This document shows, piece after piece, positions 36,030 through 47,732 of a DNA stretch of 64,000 nucleotides. Numbering within the stretch: position 1 is the first letter of the stretch; each line of letters begins with the position of its first letter. Source of the DNA: Rhyzopertha dominica (Eukaryota; Arthropoda; Insecta; Coleoptera; Bostrichidae); the NCBI GenBank assembly GCA_025024175.1, contig QCXZ01000003.1, forward strand, positions 42,246,257 through 42,310,256, in the 5' to 3' direction. The notes beneath the pieces were generated by a model. That model worked only from the letters and a program-made list of their open reading frames with translations. It ran no database searches and was not told the origin of the DNA. A program made the position numbers and the translations under genes.

Positions 36030-37200
36030 GATAATAATAATAATAATAATGTCTTTATTCGTTCGGTCAAGTTACAAAAAAAAGTATAAGCCATGTATAA
36101 TAAACCTTGACGTGTCGCGGCACAAACGAAACGGCGGAGTTCAGATACCGACCAGGATGGCGGCATCTGCTCTTCCGCTCAACCGAAATATAGAAATATA
36201 TAGAAGATTAGTCATTCAACAAGGCAGTAACTATTGCAAATTAAGTAAAAAAGGGAAGAGCAAAATAGAATAGCAATAACTAAGTTGAAGAAGAAAGATC
36301 ATAAATGTGAAGTAACGAAAGGCAAGGATAATGTGTAGGAACAAGCAACAAGTACGAGCCCAGAAGAAGGTTCACTGACATGCATTACTGTGTGTTGTGA
36401 TCAGGGAATGGCAAGTAAAGACTTTTCGTAGGCAACTTTAAAGCTACTAATTGTTTTACATTTTAGATTATAAGAAACGGAGTTATATAAAATAAAGATA
36501 TTATAGGAGAATGACCTTTTGAAGAAACTGTGTCTGTGTAAAGGAATCGATAATATATCTTTTCGACGAGCATTCACATTATGTACATCCGTCCTGAATT
36601 CGATTTTTTGGTAAAGATATGGTGGTGTTTTGTACATGATAATCTTATGATATAAGCAACCAGAGTGAAATACCCTCCTTGCCTCCATATTCAACCGCGG
36701 TATTATTTTAAGCTTGTGGGTAATATGTTGTTTTTTTCTAAAACCAAAAATTAGGCGCAAGCAAAAATTTTGTACAACCTGTATTCTTCTACGGTCTGAG
36801 CTGTCTGTGCACGGACTATAAACAGAATCAGCGTAATTAAATGGTTATAAAACTAAGGTATCACACAGATAAATTTTTTGACTTGTGCTTAGCAAGATTA
36901 TAAATTATTTTTAGGTTAGCGTAAGATCTTCCTAATAAGGGAGTTCACTTGGGTTTTAAAACGTAATTGGTTATCAAGGATAAGACCTAAATTACGTGCA
37001 GACGCTGCGAGCTGTATGGACCCATTTTGTATTTTTATATTTAAACTAGCTGCTATATCGTTGTATTTCTCGGACATAGGAGGTATTCCGAACAAAATCA
37101 TTTTAGATTTCATAGGATTTATTCAACGAGTGCGCAGCGGATGCAGAGTACAGTTTATTTAAATCTGATTCAAATGCAAGTGTTAGAGAAATTGCAATCA
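36030..37200 (-). pseudogene. LINE (non-LTR retrotransposon) 3' remnant with ATT-repeat tail
   Basis: The minus strand shows RT sequence in pieces. The 36916-37113 piece reads KSKMILFGIPP then SARNLGLILDNQLRFKTQV, the classic 'SKxxxxxF ... LGxxLDxxLxF' block after the RT active site. The 36401-36760 piece reads RRVFHSGCLYHKIIMYKTPP then FKRSFSYNIFILYNSV, a jockey/CR1-type C-terminal region. The element ends near 36050 with AATAAAG and then ATT repeats (ATAATAAT on the + strand, 36031-36050), a microsatellite-type LINE tail. It is 5'-truncated and broken by frameshifts. Minus-strand upstream coding (FESDLNKLYSASA near 37160) reaches almost to the gypsy insertion. Confidence 0.72.
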
Positions 37201-37205
37201 GTGTT

Positions 37206-37345
37206 TGTAATAACTAGACACGGGTGTTTCAAACTATTTACATCTTTATTGGCTGAATGCTAGAATACAACTGTTGTCTGCAGGAAACAGGTATATCAAC
37301 ACAAAAAACAACTTCACCACTTTTTACTTCACATCAGATATCACA
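37206..37345 (-). repeat. 3' LTR of the gypsy element
   Basis: 140 bp. On the minus strand it begins TGTGATATC, immediately after the polypurine tract, and ends ATTACA. It aligns over its whole length with 41666-41806. Confidence 0.93.
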
Positions 37346-37359
37346 CATTCCTTCCCCTT
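37346..37359 (-). promoter_or_regulatory. Polypurine tract of the gypsy element
   Basis: The minus strand reads AAGGGGAAGGAATG directly before the 3' LTR, the expected plus-strand priming site. Confidence 0.75.
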
Positions 37360-37610
37360 AACACTGCAAATAAAATTGAATCCGTATTGCTACTTATGTT
37401 ATACTGTACATATCTTGTAAATTAAAATATCAAATAATCAAAGAAATTTAAATTATACATTATAATCTGTAATTTCAAATTCTAAATCACTTAATTTTCC
37501 TTAAAAATAATATACAATTAAGTTAGATTATCTTACAAGTAATAATAATTAGAAATTCTACTTCCTTCCCCTTAAAATTACAAATTATAAGATGAAAAAA
37601 GAACATTGAA

Positions 37611-38515
37611 TTATATATGATAAATTAAGCGATCTGGTACTTTAACGGTTCGCTTAGGGCGTAAATTACTGCTAGTATCTACTGGTTCTTCAACTGGATT
37701 AACAGTTGTATCACTAGCTGGTGATTTGTTATTGATTACTTGTTCGGTGGGAGTATCAGAAACTCCAGGATGAAAGATTTCAGCAAATAATTTACGAATC
37801 TGATTAGTGTGACGTTTCCAAGTCTTTTCAACTTCTGGTACTTCCACCAAATAAGTATTTTTACCAATACGTTTCATTATTCGACCCTTAATCCAACTTA
37901 CTTTATTGAGAATTCTGTAATCTTTTACTAGTACTAACTCTTTTAAGTTAAATTCAGCTTTGTTATTGCCTTTATAATATAAAAGCTGTTTTTGCTGCTT
38001 ATTTAGTACACGTTTCTCAACTTACGGGATGCTGTTATTTGGTAAAATGATGTCAAATCGCGTTCTTAACCGTCTACCGAACATTAGTGTCGCTGGAGCT
38101 ACCCCCGTAGTGCAGTGTGCTGTATTACGGTAATCGAAAAGGTATCTTGAAAGCTCTAAGTTAGTGTCCACATTAGCTAAATTTAAAACTTTAATCAAGG
38201 CTGCTTTACGGTTTTTACCGCGTTTTCAGCGGCACCGTTGGAAGATGGATTATACGGCGGAATAGTAACAGCTCCATGCCATTTTTTTTCTAAAAAGATT
38301 GACATCTCACCTGAAGTAAAACAAGTGGCATTATTAGGTACAATCGTTCTTGGTATTCCAAATCTCGCAAATAAGCTTCTAAATGCTTTAATAACTAAGT
38401 TGGTACTAGTAGATGACATTTCAAAAACTTGTAGCCANTTGGAATGCGCATCTAAAATTACTAGAAAATATTTCCCACGAATAGGTCCAAAAAATCTACA
38501 TGTAGTCTTTCCCAC
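37611..38515 (-). pseudogene. Gypsy integrase region, decayed
   Basis: The core reads FFGPIRGKYFLVILDAHS (first Asp present), then GIPRTIVPNNATCFTS, where the expected catalytic D-N-G is N-N-A, and then PSSNGAAENAVKTVKQP, supplying the Glu. The frame then breaks. The C-terminal piece 37611-37877 (KRIGKNTYLVEVPEVEKTWK and RPKRTVKVPDRLIYHI) is a pol C-terminal tail. Loss of the second catalytic Asp plus the frame breaks show that integrase is inactive. Confidence 0.75.
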
Positions 38516-38937
38516 ACTTCATTTGGGTATGGCCAACAATTCAAAGAAACTTTAGGGGGGGTCCGGTCTAAATTTATTACAAACATCACACCTTTTAATT
38601 AAACTCTATGCTTTTATCTAACCCGGGCCACCAAAAATAAGATCTAGCAACTGATTTCATTTTCACAACACTTTGATGTGTTGAATGTAATTCTTATAAC
38701 ATTTGCTCACGTAAACAAAAAGGAATAACAATTCTATGATTCCAAAACAAACAATTACTGTTTTCAGCATATTCAAATTTTTTATCAAAATAGGGTTTAA
38801 TGTCCATATCATTGCAATTTGTTGGCCACCCGTTTTTAACATAGCGTAAAACTTTTTGCAATACGTTATCAGTTGCTGTCTCTGCTTGAATTGTTTTAAA
38901 ATCTATTTTAATTTCAGAACTGTTAGAAAAAACACTC

Positions 38938-39345
38938 CTAATCTACTTCTACGTCCTCCTTGCTTGGTTCGGTTTTATGAGATGGTAGTCGTGATAAACT
39001 GTCANCTATATTTTTATCAGAAGGAACATACTCAAGTTCATATTGGTAATTTAACAGTATAACGGCCCAGCGTCTTAAACGATTTGCAGCAAACTGAGGA
39101 ATTGGTTTATTTTCAACAAAAATTGCTAATAATGGACGATGATCCGTGACCAACCTAAATTTTCGAGCATACAAGTACTGGTTAAACTTCAACACTCCAT
39201 AAATAACAGCTAATCCTTCTTTTTCGATTTGTGAAAATTTCTGTTCACTTGCTGTCAGCATTCGGGATGCGTAAGCTATTGGCTTTTCTACACCCGAAGT
39301 AAAAACATGTCTAAGTACAGCATACAGTACCATATGAAGAAGCAT
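38938..39345 (-). pseudogene. Gypsy RNase H region (RT-associated)
   Basis: A 135-codon open piece. It contains PIAYASRMLTASEQKFSQIE followed by KEGLAVIYGVLKFNQYLYAR, FRLVTDHRPLLAIF and NYQYELEYVPSDKNI, the standard order of the Ty3/gypsy RNase H domain, ending DSLSRLPS. One codon has an N. The acidic residues of KEGLA, TDHRPL and DSLSR are kept. It is separated from the RT piece by frameshifts between about 39345 and 39783. Confidence 0.8.
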
Positions 39346-39782
39346 TAACAGTTAATCGCATTTCTAAATTAGAGTCAAGATGAACCAATACCTCTGCTGA
39401 CGTTAACAACGATTTAATATTCTCAAAAACTTTTTCGCAATTTTGATCCCAATTCTACTGAACCTCTTTCTTTAGTAAATTATAAAGGGGCTGCAAAACC
39501 ATTGCTAAATTTTTTCAAAAATTTACCGTAATAATTTAGTAAGCCTAGAAAAGATTTTAATTGACAAACATTAGTGGGCTTTGGCGCTTGTTTAATGGCA
39601 TCAATTTTAACTTGGCTCGTGTGCAATCCTTATTTGCCAATAACATACCCTAAGTAATCTATCTTATCTTGAAAAAATTGCATTTAGGTAAGCTAAGTTT
39701 TAAGCCTGAATTTTGCAAAATGTTTAATACCCGCCTTAAATTGTTTAAATGCTGATCAGTATTTTTACCTGTCACGAGAATG

Positions 39783-41060
39783 TCATTTAAGAATACAATT
39801 ACTCCATCTATACCTCCCAACAGAGACTATTATTTTTTGGAATTTGGCTGGCGCTGAGGCCACACCGAAAGGTAAACGATTATACCTGAATAACCCTTTG
39901 TGTGTGTTAATAGTTAATATTTCTTTAGACGCATCGTCGACACCAACCTGCCGATAAGCTTGAGACATGTCAAGTTTAGTAAATTTAGATCCACCACGAA
40001 GTTTACTGAACAAATCATCAATTTTTGGTAACGGATACTGATCCACTTGAATAAAAGGATTGATTGTCACTTTAAAATCCCCACGTAGTCGTACTTCTCC
40101 ATTCTTTTTAAATACTGGCACTACCGGGGTTGCCCATCGGGAATAATCTACGGGAGATAAAATTCCTAAATTAACAAGTCTATCTATTTCTTGCTCGACT
40201 TGATTTAAAATAACATAAGACACAGGACGTGCACGGAAAAATTTTAGTGTAACATTAGCATCCTTTAGTTTAACTGAAACTAGTGCTTTGTTAAATAACC
40301 CTAAATCATCACTAAAAACCTGCTTAAGTTCACTGGCTAACCCCTGTACATAATTTTCTCGGACAAAATTACATTCAGCTATGCCTAAATTGTACATATT
40401 CAGGAAATCTCGCCCTACAATTGGTGGGCCACCATTTTCTAATACATACAGCTGAAAATTATTTATTACTCCCTTGTACTCAATTACTACTTTCAAAATA
40501 CCTAGAGGTTTTACTTTTTCACCATTATACCAATACAGTAATTTATCTGATGGACTTAATAAGCAATTATTAAAATTTTCTTTATATGTTTTATCTGATA
40601 TGCAAGATACGCATGCACCATTATCAATTTGACACATTACTGGCTCACCATTTACTTTAACTTCAATTAAAAATTTTTTGTCTGACTTAACACCCGAAAT
40701 ACAAAATAAATTCACTTCATCTTCAGCTGTGCTTAATTCAAAATTATTGCTGCAGATACCCGCCGATGCAAGAAGCACTGCACTACCAACTGCCATAAAA
40801 TTCTGATGATGTATTTTGGACAGCAATTCATTAAGTGACCCCTCTCTTTGCAAGTATGACACCATGCATTTTTGTGGTAGCACCTCACTGCAGAATGTGC
40901 CCTTCTTTCCACAAATTTGACAGAACCTGTCCTTTTGGATCTGCAACGGTATCACTTGTTTTTTGTGGCTGCTGACGTACATGATGATAGCGTTGTTGAT
41001 AGTATTTAGCTCCTGCATTTGGCCTTCTGGAACCAGAGCTTTTTCCAACGTTTTTACCAT
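39783..41060 (-). pseudogene. Gypsy protease and reverse transcriptase region, decayed
   Basis: A 425-codon frame. Near residue 145 it has CQIDNGACVSCIS, where retroviral-type proteases have D-T/S-G-A, so the active-site Thr/Ser is replaced. A flap-side block IVGRDFLNMY follows. RT shows SRWATPVVPVFKKNGEVRL, YPLPKIDDLFSKLRGGSKF and TKLDMSQAYRQV, then LPFGVASAPAKFQ. The frame breaks just before the catalytic box. In another frame the box reads FLND (near 39775) where YVDD or FIDD is expected. One zinc knuckle (CHTCKERGHLMNCC, near 40830) is readable only in a different frame. The polyprotein cannot be functional as it stands. Confidence 0.8.
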
Positions 41061-41084
41061 GCATCTGATACACTGGTTCTTGTT

Positions 41085-41642
41085 TTATACGTGACAAACT
41101 TGAATCGCTGGAGATCTGATAATTTTGTTGAGCTGCCATCTTGTTTTCTGCAATTCCCACGGACTCCTCTCGAAAGTGACACTACTTTTTTCTTCCAACA
41201 ACCGATCCAATATCGGTCCTTTTCCAAAACCATATATAAATCTGTCCCTTAAACACATATTCAACTCTGTACCAAATTCGGAACTAACTGTCAAACTTCT
41301 AACTCGTGCAGCCCATTCTTTAATATTTTCTGTGCTTTTCTTCTTCGCCTCGTAAAATTTAAATCGCTCTGCCAGTATGGACTTGTGTGGCTTGAAGTGA
41401 TTATCCAGGAGACTAAGCAACTCTTGGTAGTTCTTGTCCTCCGGTACTTAAGGGCTACAGATGTTGTAGATGAGTTTATATGTTTCCTCGTCTAGCATAT
41501 TTAGCAGAATGGCCTTCTTTTTTTCTTCAGCATCAATTCCATTAGCANTGAAGTAATTGGCCAATCTAGCTTTGTAAATATTCCAGTCCAGTTGAAATTC
41601 ACGCAGTTGGCCAATCAGTGCCCCGATGTTGGATTTGGACAT
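41085..41642 (-). pseudogene. Gypsy gag region, interrupted by an in-frame stop
   Basis: The likely start is the Met at 41642 (MSKSNIGALIGQLREFQLDW), about 24 nt inside the 5' LTR. The frame reads to a TAA near 41448-41450 and continues in the same frame with KNYQELLSLLDNHFKPHKS and AERFKFYEAKKKSTENIKEW, a typical insect gypsy capsid region. Near 41170 the frame shifts. The next piece (ENKMAAQQNYQISSDSSLSR, 40885-41160) leads to the zinc-knuckle region. Confidence 0.75.
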
Positions 41643-41665
41643 TTTCCTTTTTCCTCGTCGCNAAT

Positions 41666-41806
41666 TGTAATAACTAGACACGGGTGTTTGAAACTATTTA
41701 CATCTTTATTGGCTGAATGCTAGAGTACAACTGCTGTCTGCAGGAAACCGGTATATCAACACAAAAAAACAACTTCACCACTTTTTACTTCACATCAGAT
41801 ATTACA
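41666..41806 (-). repeat. 5' LTR of the gypsy element
   Basis: 141 bp. On the minus strand it begins TGTAATATC and ends ATTACA. It carries one extra A in the A-run compared with the 3' LTR, plus a few substitutions. Confidence 0.93.
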
Positions 41807-43013
41807 GTGTTGTAATTAGTAAAATTCAGACCATTACGTCATTAATAACTACTACCTTATCGGATGTAGCTTCTACAAGCTTCTCTATCAAAAAGTCCAA
41901 AAATTTTGCAAATAATTATTTTTCTTGTGAAGCATATTTCGCCGTAATGGCTTCCTGAACCGTCGAAATTGTTACATAACTGAAGATATAAATTAACATC
42001 TGGGGGAACAACAATGTAAGCTGTTACAGCGAATGTAGCAATGCTATAAAGTATGAACAAGAGAAAAATGCAGGAAGCAGGTTAAGTAGTATCCACTATT
42101 ATATTTTATAGTTGGCATGTACGTCTGTTTTCGTAATGAAGAAGCCCATTGTAATAACATACAGTTTCTTAATGGTGGACAACAATGTGTTGTGCTAGTT
42201 TATGAGCATTGTATTGCTATTGTGTCATTCATTATTTTAAGCAAACGGGTGGTTAAATAGACTTTAAACATAACTCAGTACATTTCTCCATAAATAGTAG
42301 TATCATAGTAAGTAACCCCCTTCCACTTCTGAACTGTCCTTTACTTTGTCGTCACAATGATGCATGTGCAAGTAGCTTGTTTTAGAAAGGTTTCTAATGG
42401 CTAATAAGCTATATCCCCAGTACACTTTAATATCAAATTGTTGCTACTGAGCTTGCATTAAAGAATTTTTGAACAATAACCATTACTGCAAATATACATT
42501 TCACGGAAAAATACTTCCACAAAATGGAACAAGAATAATATGTGTATTTTATTGTTCATTGGCATTTTTAATTTAGAATTTTCTTTGTTTTGTAAAAGTT
42601 AATAATTGTTGTGTGAATGGATATTGACACTAAACAGGTTTAACATGCACTCATGTTGCAGTGATTAAAGCTAGGTGTACAATTTTTTAACATGTTTCAT
42701 GTTCTTTAAAAATAGCTGACGAAGACTAAATATTTATACAGTCTTTGTTACATCATGACTGTAAAAGAAGTGTTTTATAAAGGTGTTATTTATGTACATA
42801 ACTCAGTTTTGTTGCATGAGCAGTTAACACCAGTACATCATACCAAAAAGTATAGTTTTATTTATAATATATTTAATATGCCAGCTACTTAGTTTAAAGA
42901 CTAACGTTATTGCATATTTTCACAATCAATTCGTACACAATGATTTATAATATTAATAGGTCCTTTTGCTATCCTAAGAAGTACAAATTTTGCAACCTCT
43001 TATTTTTTTACAG

Positions 43014-43332
43014 TCGCCATCACCACAGTCAGCACCCAAAGTTCCGTAAATACTCTCTTCCTGAAGACCAAAACCAGCGTCACAAACGTCATGGGGCTGA
43101 TAGGTCTGATGGACCGCCTCACAAACCTCGAAGAATATCCACGCAACCTGAAGACCTTCCGTTGCGTGGAGCCGACAGAGATCAGCTGGATAGTCACAGA
43201 TCGGACGATCCGAGAGCCCTCAGGAGGCATAAAACATCCAGGCCTTCTGTTGTACACATTGGAAGGAAAGAAGGCAATGAACACCTGAGCACCACGTTCC
43301 TTAAGAAGATGTACGATCATAGTCCTCATGCG
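43014..43332 (+). CDS. Ndae1: SLC4/Ndae1-like exon c: His/Arg-rich linker into cytosolic domain
   Basis: The exon follows TTTTTACAG and ends GCG before GTAAGG, at a codon boundary. Its first base completes a Ser codon with exon b (SRHHHSQHPKFRKYSL). The 106 residues are strongly basic and hydrophilic (RHKRHGADRSDGPPHKPRR), then pass into the structured part at EHLSTTFLKKMYDHSPHA, which leads into the V/I-F-V-E-L-D-E-L strand encoded by the next exon. The frame is open throughout. Higher GC and CG-rich codons contrast with the flanking introns. Confidence 0.85.
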
Positions 43333-43598
43333 GTAAGGTGGAAGATTTTTTTCAAGGTCTTGCATATTTTTTGTTATACTTATATCAAGACCACTACCAT
43401 TAATTGATTACCAGCGCACACATTGAAACAATTCGTGTTCAAACAGCATTAACTGTGTAATCAATGATCATTAAATCATACATAATTCACTCTTCTCTCA
43501 CTTTCAAGGCGCTCTAGGTGTTGTCCACACACTACTTTTTCACCTACTCCCAAGGCATGGAGTACAAATTAATGAAAACTTTCGTTGTCTCAAAACAG

Positions 43599-43922
43599 AT
43601 CTTCGTAGAATTAGATGAGCTTCATCAGGATCTCGATGAACAGTGAATGGAAAGAGACAGCTCGTTGGATCAAGTACGAGGAAGACGTTGAAGAAGGAGT
43701 GGATCGGTGGGGAAAGCCCCACGTAGCTTCTTTGAGCTTCCACTCCTCTGTTAAACTTACGAAAGTGTTTGGAAGATGGGTTGGTAATCCTGGATATGGA
43801 GGAAAAGGACTTGGCTGCTATTACTTATCGGATCACCGAGGACTTGTATAAAGAAGACCTGATGAGGGAAGAAAGATAAGGCGAAGATCATTGCGAGTGT
43901 CTACTGCTTGAGACACAGGCAT
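43599..43922 (+). CDS. Ndae1: SLC4/Ndae1-like exon d: cytosolic domain, with three apparent frameshifts
   Basis: The acceptor is TCAAAACAG, and the donor is GTAACA after a CAC-AGG-CAT end. The exon enters in phase 0 as [15 protein letters not shown], then meets TGA at 43644. One base on, the frame gives [18 protein letters not shown] and [11 protein letters not shown], the hallmark of the SLC4 cytosolic domain. A second shift near 43765 is needed to reach [21 protein letters not shown] third near 43872 is needed to reach KAKIIASV and RHRH. All three are consistent with single-base insertions, and together they restore the phase so that RHRH joins NLHD of the next exon. A further compensated pair may lie at 43898-43916. 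These are likely base-level assembly errors, but a damaged gene copy is not excluded. Confidence 0.78.
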
Positions 43923-46900
43923 GTAACATGAGCATCATGATAGAGGATTTAAGTTTTCCAAGAAAACAAAGCTATACTCAGCTTGCAGTAGTCCGATTGT
44001 TTAAGTGTTCTCACTTTTCATGACCCTTCATAGTGTATATTGTTTAAACTCCACATGTAAACTGCCAAAGTTTCTGAATATAGACTATTAAACTTTCCTT
44101 ATTCACCGATAAATGTTTAGGAGAGAAAATTAAGAAAAATCATTTTTTATAAGTTTATTGATCTTAAAAATTTCAAAAGTTTTTACTTATGATATCTTCA
44201 ATTTGATGAACTTATTAAGTTTAAGTGCAATCATAATTGGGAGATCAAACAAGAAATAAAATTCCTAATGCTGATACAAATATATACAGAGTACTGCTAA
44301 TTCATGGAGAAGATAATCATATTATTAATCAGTGAATTCAATTAATAACACTAAAATTAAGAATAATGCAAGGTATTTGTTAGAAGGCAATTTTTTTTTA
44401 GAGATAAGCCACCCGGACATTGGAATTTATGAACAAAAATTGTGAAATTTGAAGTCAGAATTTTTTTTTTAAATGATGGACGATACGTTATTAATTAGAT
44501 TAATCTAGAAAACATCTCAACCAAGTCTATTTATGTTTGTTGTTCCTTTTCCACCTGTAGATTCATAAGGTTAGAATCAATATACTTATTCCTAGAGTTG
44601 TTGTGGTTGATTGGTTGAAATAAATATTACCACCCGCACAATTAGCTAGTTATGTTTGGTTTGTAATCACTCGAAACTTCCATATAGAGCAATTGCTGCT
44701 TTAATAAGTAAAATAAAAAGCAAAGGACTTTTCAGTGTTAAGATAGAAAAACTATTGGGCAGAATGGTACCATCTTTAATTGGATTACTTACTTATACGG
44801 CTATTTCAATGTTGCTATTGAGGGTTAGTCGAAAGTATGGAAAAAACAGGCTTATTTCTGTAAAATAAACTTTACAGAAAAATGTCATTACCAAAAGTTT
44901 TTTTGTTAATGATTTTGACTTCGTAGGATACTTTCTAGTATTTGTATGCTATAACGCATTTCCATGGCAGCATATTTTTTTTAAGAGCAGCCATCATTTT
45001 TTATTTCTTTTGTTTTTTTATCAGTTATAATATCACAAGAAAGTAAGCCGTGGGCTCGAGTGGTTTTTACCATTTGGCAACAATTCGAGAAGAAAAGTTC
45101 TGGAGAATTATTTTCTAATTTATTTTCACTCTCGCGTGGTATTCAGGGGATCTAGCAGGACATTCAATACTTCCCTGACATTACCTATAGCCAACCGTCT
45201 GGGAAGGTGTTACCCAGATACCGGCGAACAGCAACTCCAAAATATGGCGTGGGGCCGATCAGAAAAAACTCCGACAGAGGCGTTTTAATATTTGTTCGGT
45301 TACTAGGTTTTTGTAGTCATTATTAATTAGAGAAAACAGTTTCCGTTAAATTTTTGTTATTAACGCGGAGAGGTTTTTGACGCAGCACTTTACAGCTTTA
45401 CCAGATATCTTCCATTCTCAACTAACCAAGAGTTATTTTTCGTGTGCCTTAATTTTCATACATAAAATTTAACTAAGGTCACCATTATGCTTTATTTATA
45501 TGTATAACAAGACAAAAAATTGTAGCTGTCTCCAATTATTTAAACATAACTTAAAAGAAAAAATACAAAGAATGATTATCTAGGAATTCATACTTACATT
45601 TGTCTAATGTTACAAAAAAAGCTAAGCTACGCTTCGGTTTTATGATGATGTTTTCTTTAAACTGAAATTTGAACTACCATTCCTATTGTTTGCACTGACA
45701 AATTCTGCTAAATGCCAAAATATGGCATAAAAACAAACCTTACAGTGGCGGATTTACTCTAACACCCGCTTGAGACCTCTTAAATCAACCCTGGCATTAC
45801 TGTCAGATATCAAAAAAAATTATTTTATAGTTTTTTGCATTTATCAATTTTTTCTATTACTGGATACAACTACATATAGCTTAATGTAAAAGACAGCAAA
45901 TTGTAATGCCATTAAAGGGTGATTCACAGTCAGTCCCCTATTAAATTTATTTGGTAGCTATTGAAACAAATAAATTTAGCATGTGCATGTTTTCGAGGGT
46001 GATCTACTCATATATGCTAAACATTATATCAAGTTTGCAGAACTTCCAGTTATATACAGGAAGTAGACACAAACCTTGTTATTTTAAATGGAACAGATTT
46101 TTTGTGGGGGTCACATTTTTGAGATATAACACAAACATGCATTTTTTTAAATGCTTTAGTTAAAAAAAACTATTTTTTCTGATTAAGAAAATGTAACACT
46201 TAAAATTTTTAAATTAATTTTGGTATTATTTCAATTTTTTAGTAATATAAGATTATAGTTTTTTGTCAAAATGGGTGTAATTCTGATGGTAAACGATGCA
46301 CATGTAGTTATTTCCAAATAAACAATGATTTTCATTAGTTACATGGCATCCTTGATGACCGACGAAACAACTGCATGAGTGCCTATTAATATATCCTATG
46401 TACAACGTGCCTTCGCAGACAATCAAAAGCTGACGTTGCAACTAACAACTTTGTTCTGACCTGCCAATATTTAAATATAATCAAACAGCCCTTTTCGAAT
46501 ACGTCTTGTATCTACTGTTGCATTTCCATTTATGAAATATAAACCTATAATGTGTTTCCCAATAATACCAGGCTATGCATTTAGTTCTTGAAGATACTGT
46601 GTAGGTTGTTCCAACATCCATTCAGGATTTTCAATAGACAAGACGCATCTGTCTGTTTACAAATCCAATTAGGCAAAAGTGGCTTAGTCGTAAAAAAATG
46701 TTGTTTACCTGATTATCTTTGGTCATGTCATCGCAAAAAACTGCAATCTACTGTCTTAATCATATTCATATAGTTCATGGAGAAGGTGTACATGATAGGG
46801 TTTGTATTTGTTCTTTTTAATGTTTAACAACCGATTATTTACTAATTTTATTATCCAAAGCAAGTTGTGTGGTTAATGTAGATGATATTGTGATATCTTT

Positions 46901-47695
46901 TACATGTCCAGTTTCTTCAATTTTGTTATTTAAACTTGGGACATTAGATTGGAATAATTGTATTTCTCTCCAGAATGAAATATTGTAAATAGATCACAAA
47001 CACTTTTGCGTGGAACGTTATCTCAATTACTAAGAGATATGAAAAGAATGAAATACCAAGGTCATTTTTACGCACCGTCACATCATAGAAAATAGATAAC
47101 GCACAGAAAATCGTTTGGTTGCCGTTTAAAAGAAAAAAAATGCCTGCTATGGAAGTGTGTAACCATGCCAAAAAAAGTAGGGTAAAGTTAAACTTTAACC
47201 AACCCTGTATATCACAGACTTTGTGTTAACTTTGAAGAAGGGTTTTGCATGAATTGAAATCAAATATCACTGACCCGACTCAAACAGAAACTACATAGTT
47301 CAATTTATAAAGTTTAGTTAAATATATATTATACCCCTGAAATCTGGAATTTTTTCCATATTTAACCTACATGTGTCAATTTTTAAAATCCTTAATTATG
47401 CTATCACAATCGAATAAATAGGTTTTTTAAGAAGTGTTTGTTACTGTCAGGTTGATAACAAATTAGTTATGAACATGACCGGCCTGTGCTGACAATGAAA
47501 CCGAATAGTAGTAGTTTTTTTTGTTTTTTCTTACTATCCTCTTCCACCCTAACATTTTCTGAGTACTAGAAGCAATAACCTCGCATACCANTTGAATTCA
47601 TGAGCAAAATCCAAATAAATTATTGGGGGCTTAAGAAATTTTTTAGTTTCATTACATTTTGAGATATTTAATTTTCTATTGTAAATAGTAGAGGA

Positions 47696-47732
47696 GTTGT
47701 CTGAATATTACATATTACAATATTCAGACAAC
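47696..47732. repeat. Hairpin, 14-bp perfect arms
   Basis: GTTGTCTGAATATT at 47696-47709 is exactly inverted at 47719-47732 around a 9-nt loop. It lies in an intron of the transporter gene and has no run of T that would suggest a terminator. Its role is unknown. Confidence 0.75.

Larger units (their letters stand above)
37206..41806 (-). mobile_element. Ty3/gypsy LTR retrotransposon, full length but decayed
   Basis: Two 140-141 bp LTRs bracket gag, protease, RT, RNase H and integrase in Ty3/gypsy order on the minus strand, 4601 bp in all. The 5-bp direct duplication GTGTT occurs at 37201-37205 and 41807-41811, exactly flanking the LTRs. The polypurine tract lies at about 37346-37359, and a primer-site-like segment lies at about 41651-41664 (one N within it). 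LTRs differ by about five substitutions and one A-run indel, so the insertion is not recent. Stops and frameshifts interrupt every domain. Confidence 0.93.
26379..43013 (+). other. 16.6-kb intron of the SLC4 gene
   Basis: Runs from GTAAGT to TTTTTACAG. Contents are an 11-bp hairpin (26463-26522), a DDE transposase relic (26915-28160), a dispersed motif copy (31098-31134), a 78-bp tandem duplication (34465-34620), a LINE remnant (36030-37200) and a complete Ty3/gypsy element (37206-41806). The stretches 28300-34300 and 41812-43013 contain short ORFs only and nothing I recognise. Confidence 0.75.

Noticed and set aside
36028..36273. 81-codon + strand ORF starting in an ATA repeat
   Set aside because: The start is the microsatellite tail of the minus-strand LINE; the frame is antisense to the LINE 3' end.
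42910..43013. Coding sequence upstream of exon c in the same frame
   Set aside because: It lies before a strong polypyrimidine/CAG acceptor, and the translation is typical AT-rich intron.
43615..43851. Separate short gene encoding the [11 protein letters not shown] segment
   Set aside because: It is the middle of SLC4 exon d seen in one frame between apparent frameshifts, not an independent gene.
45050..45270. GC-richer patch as a possible additional exon or transposase relic
   Set aside because: No frame stays open in the required phase with splice sites, and no convincing transposase motif could be read.
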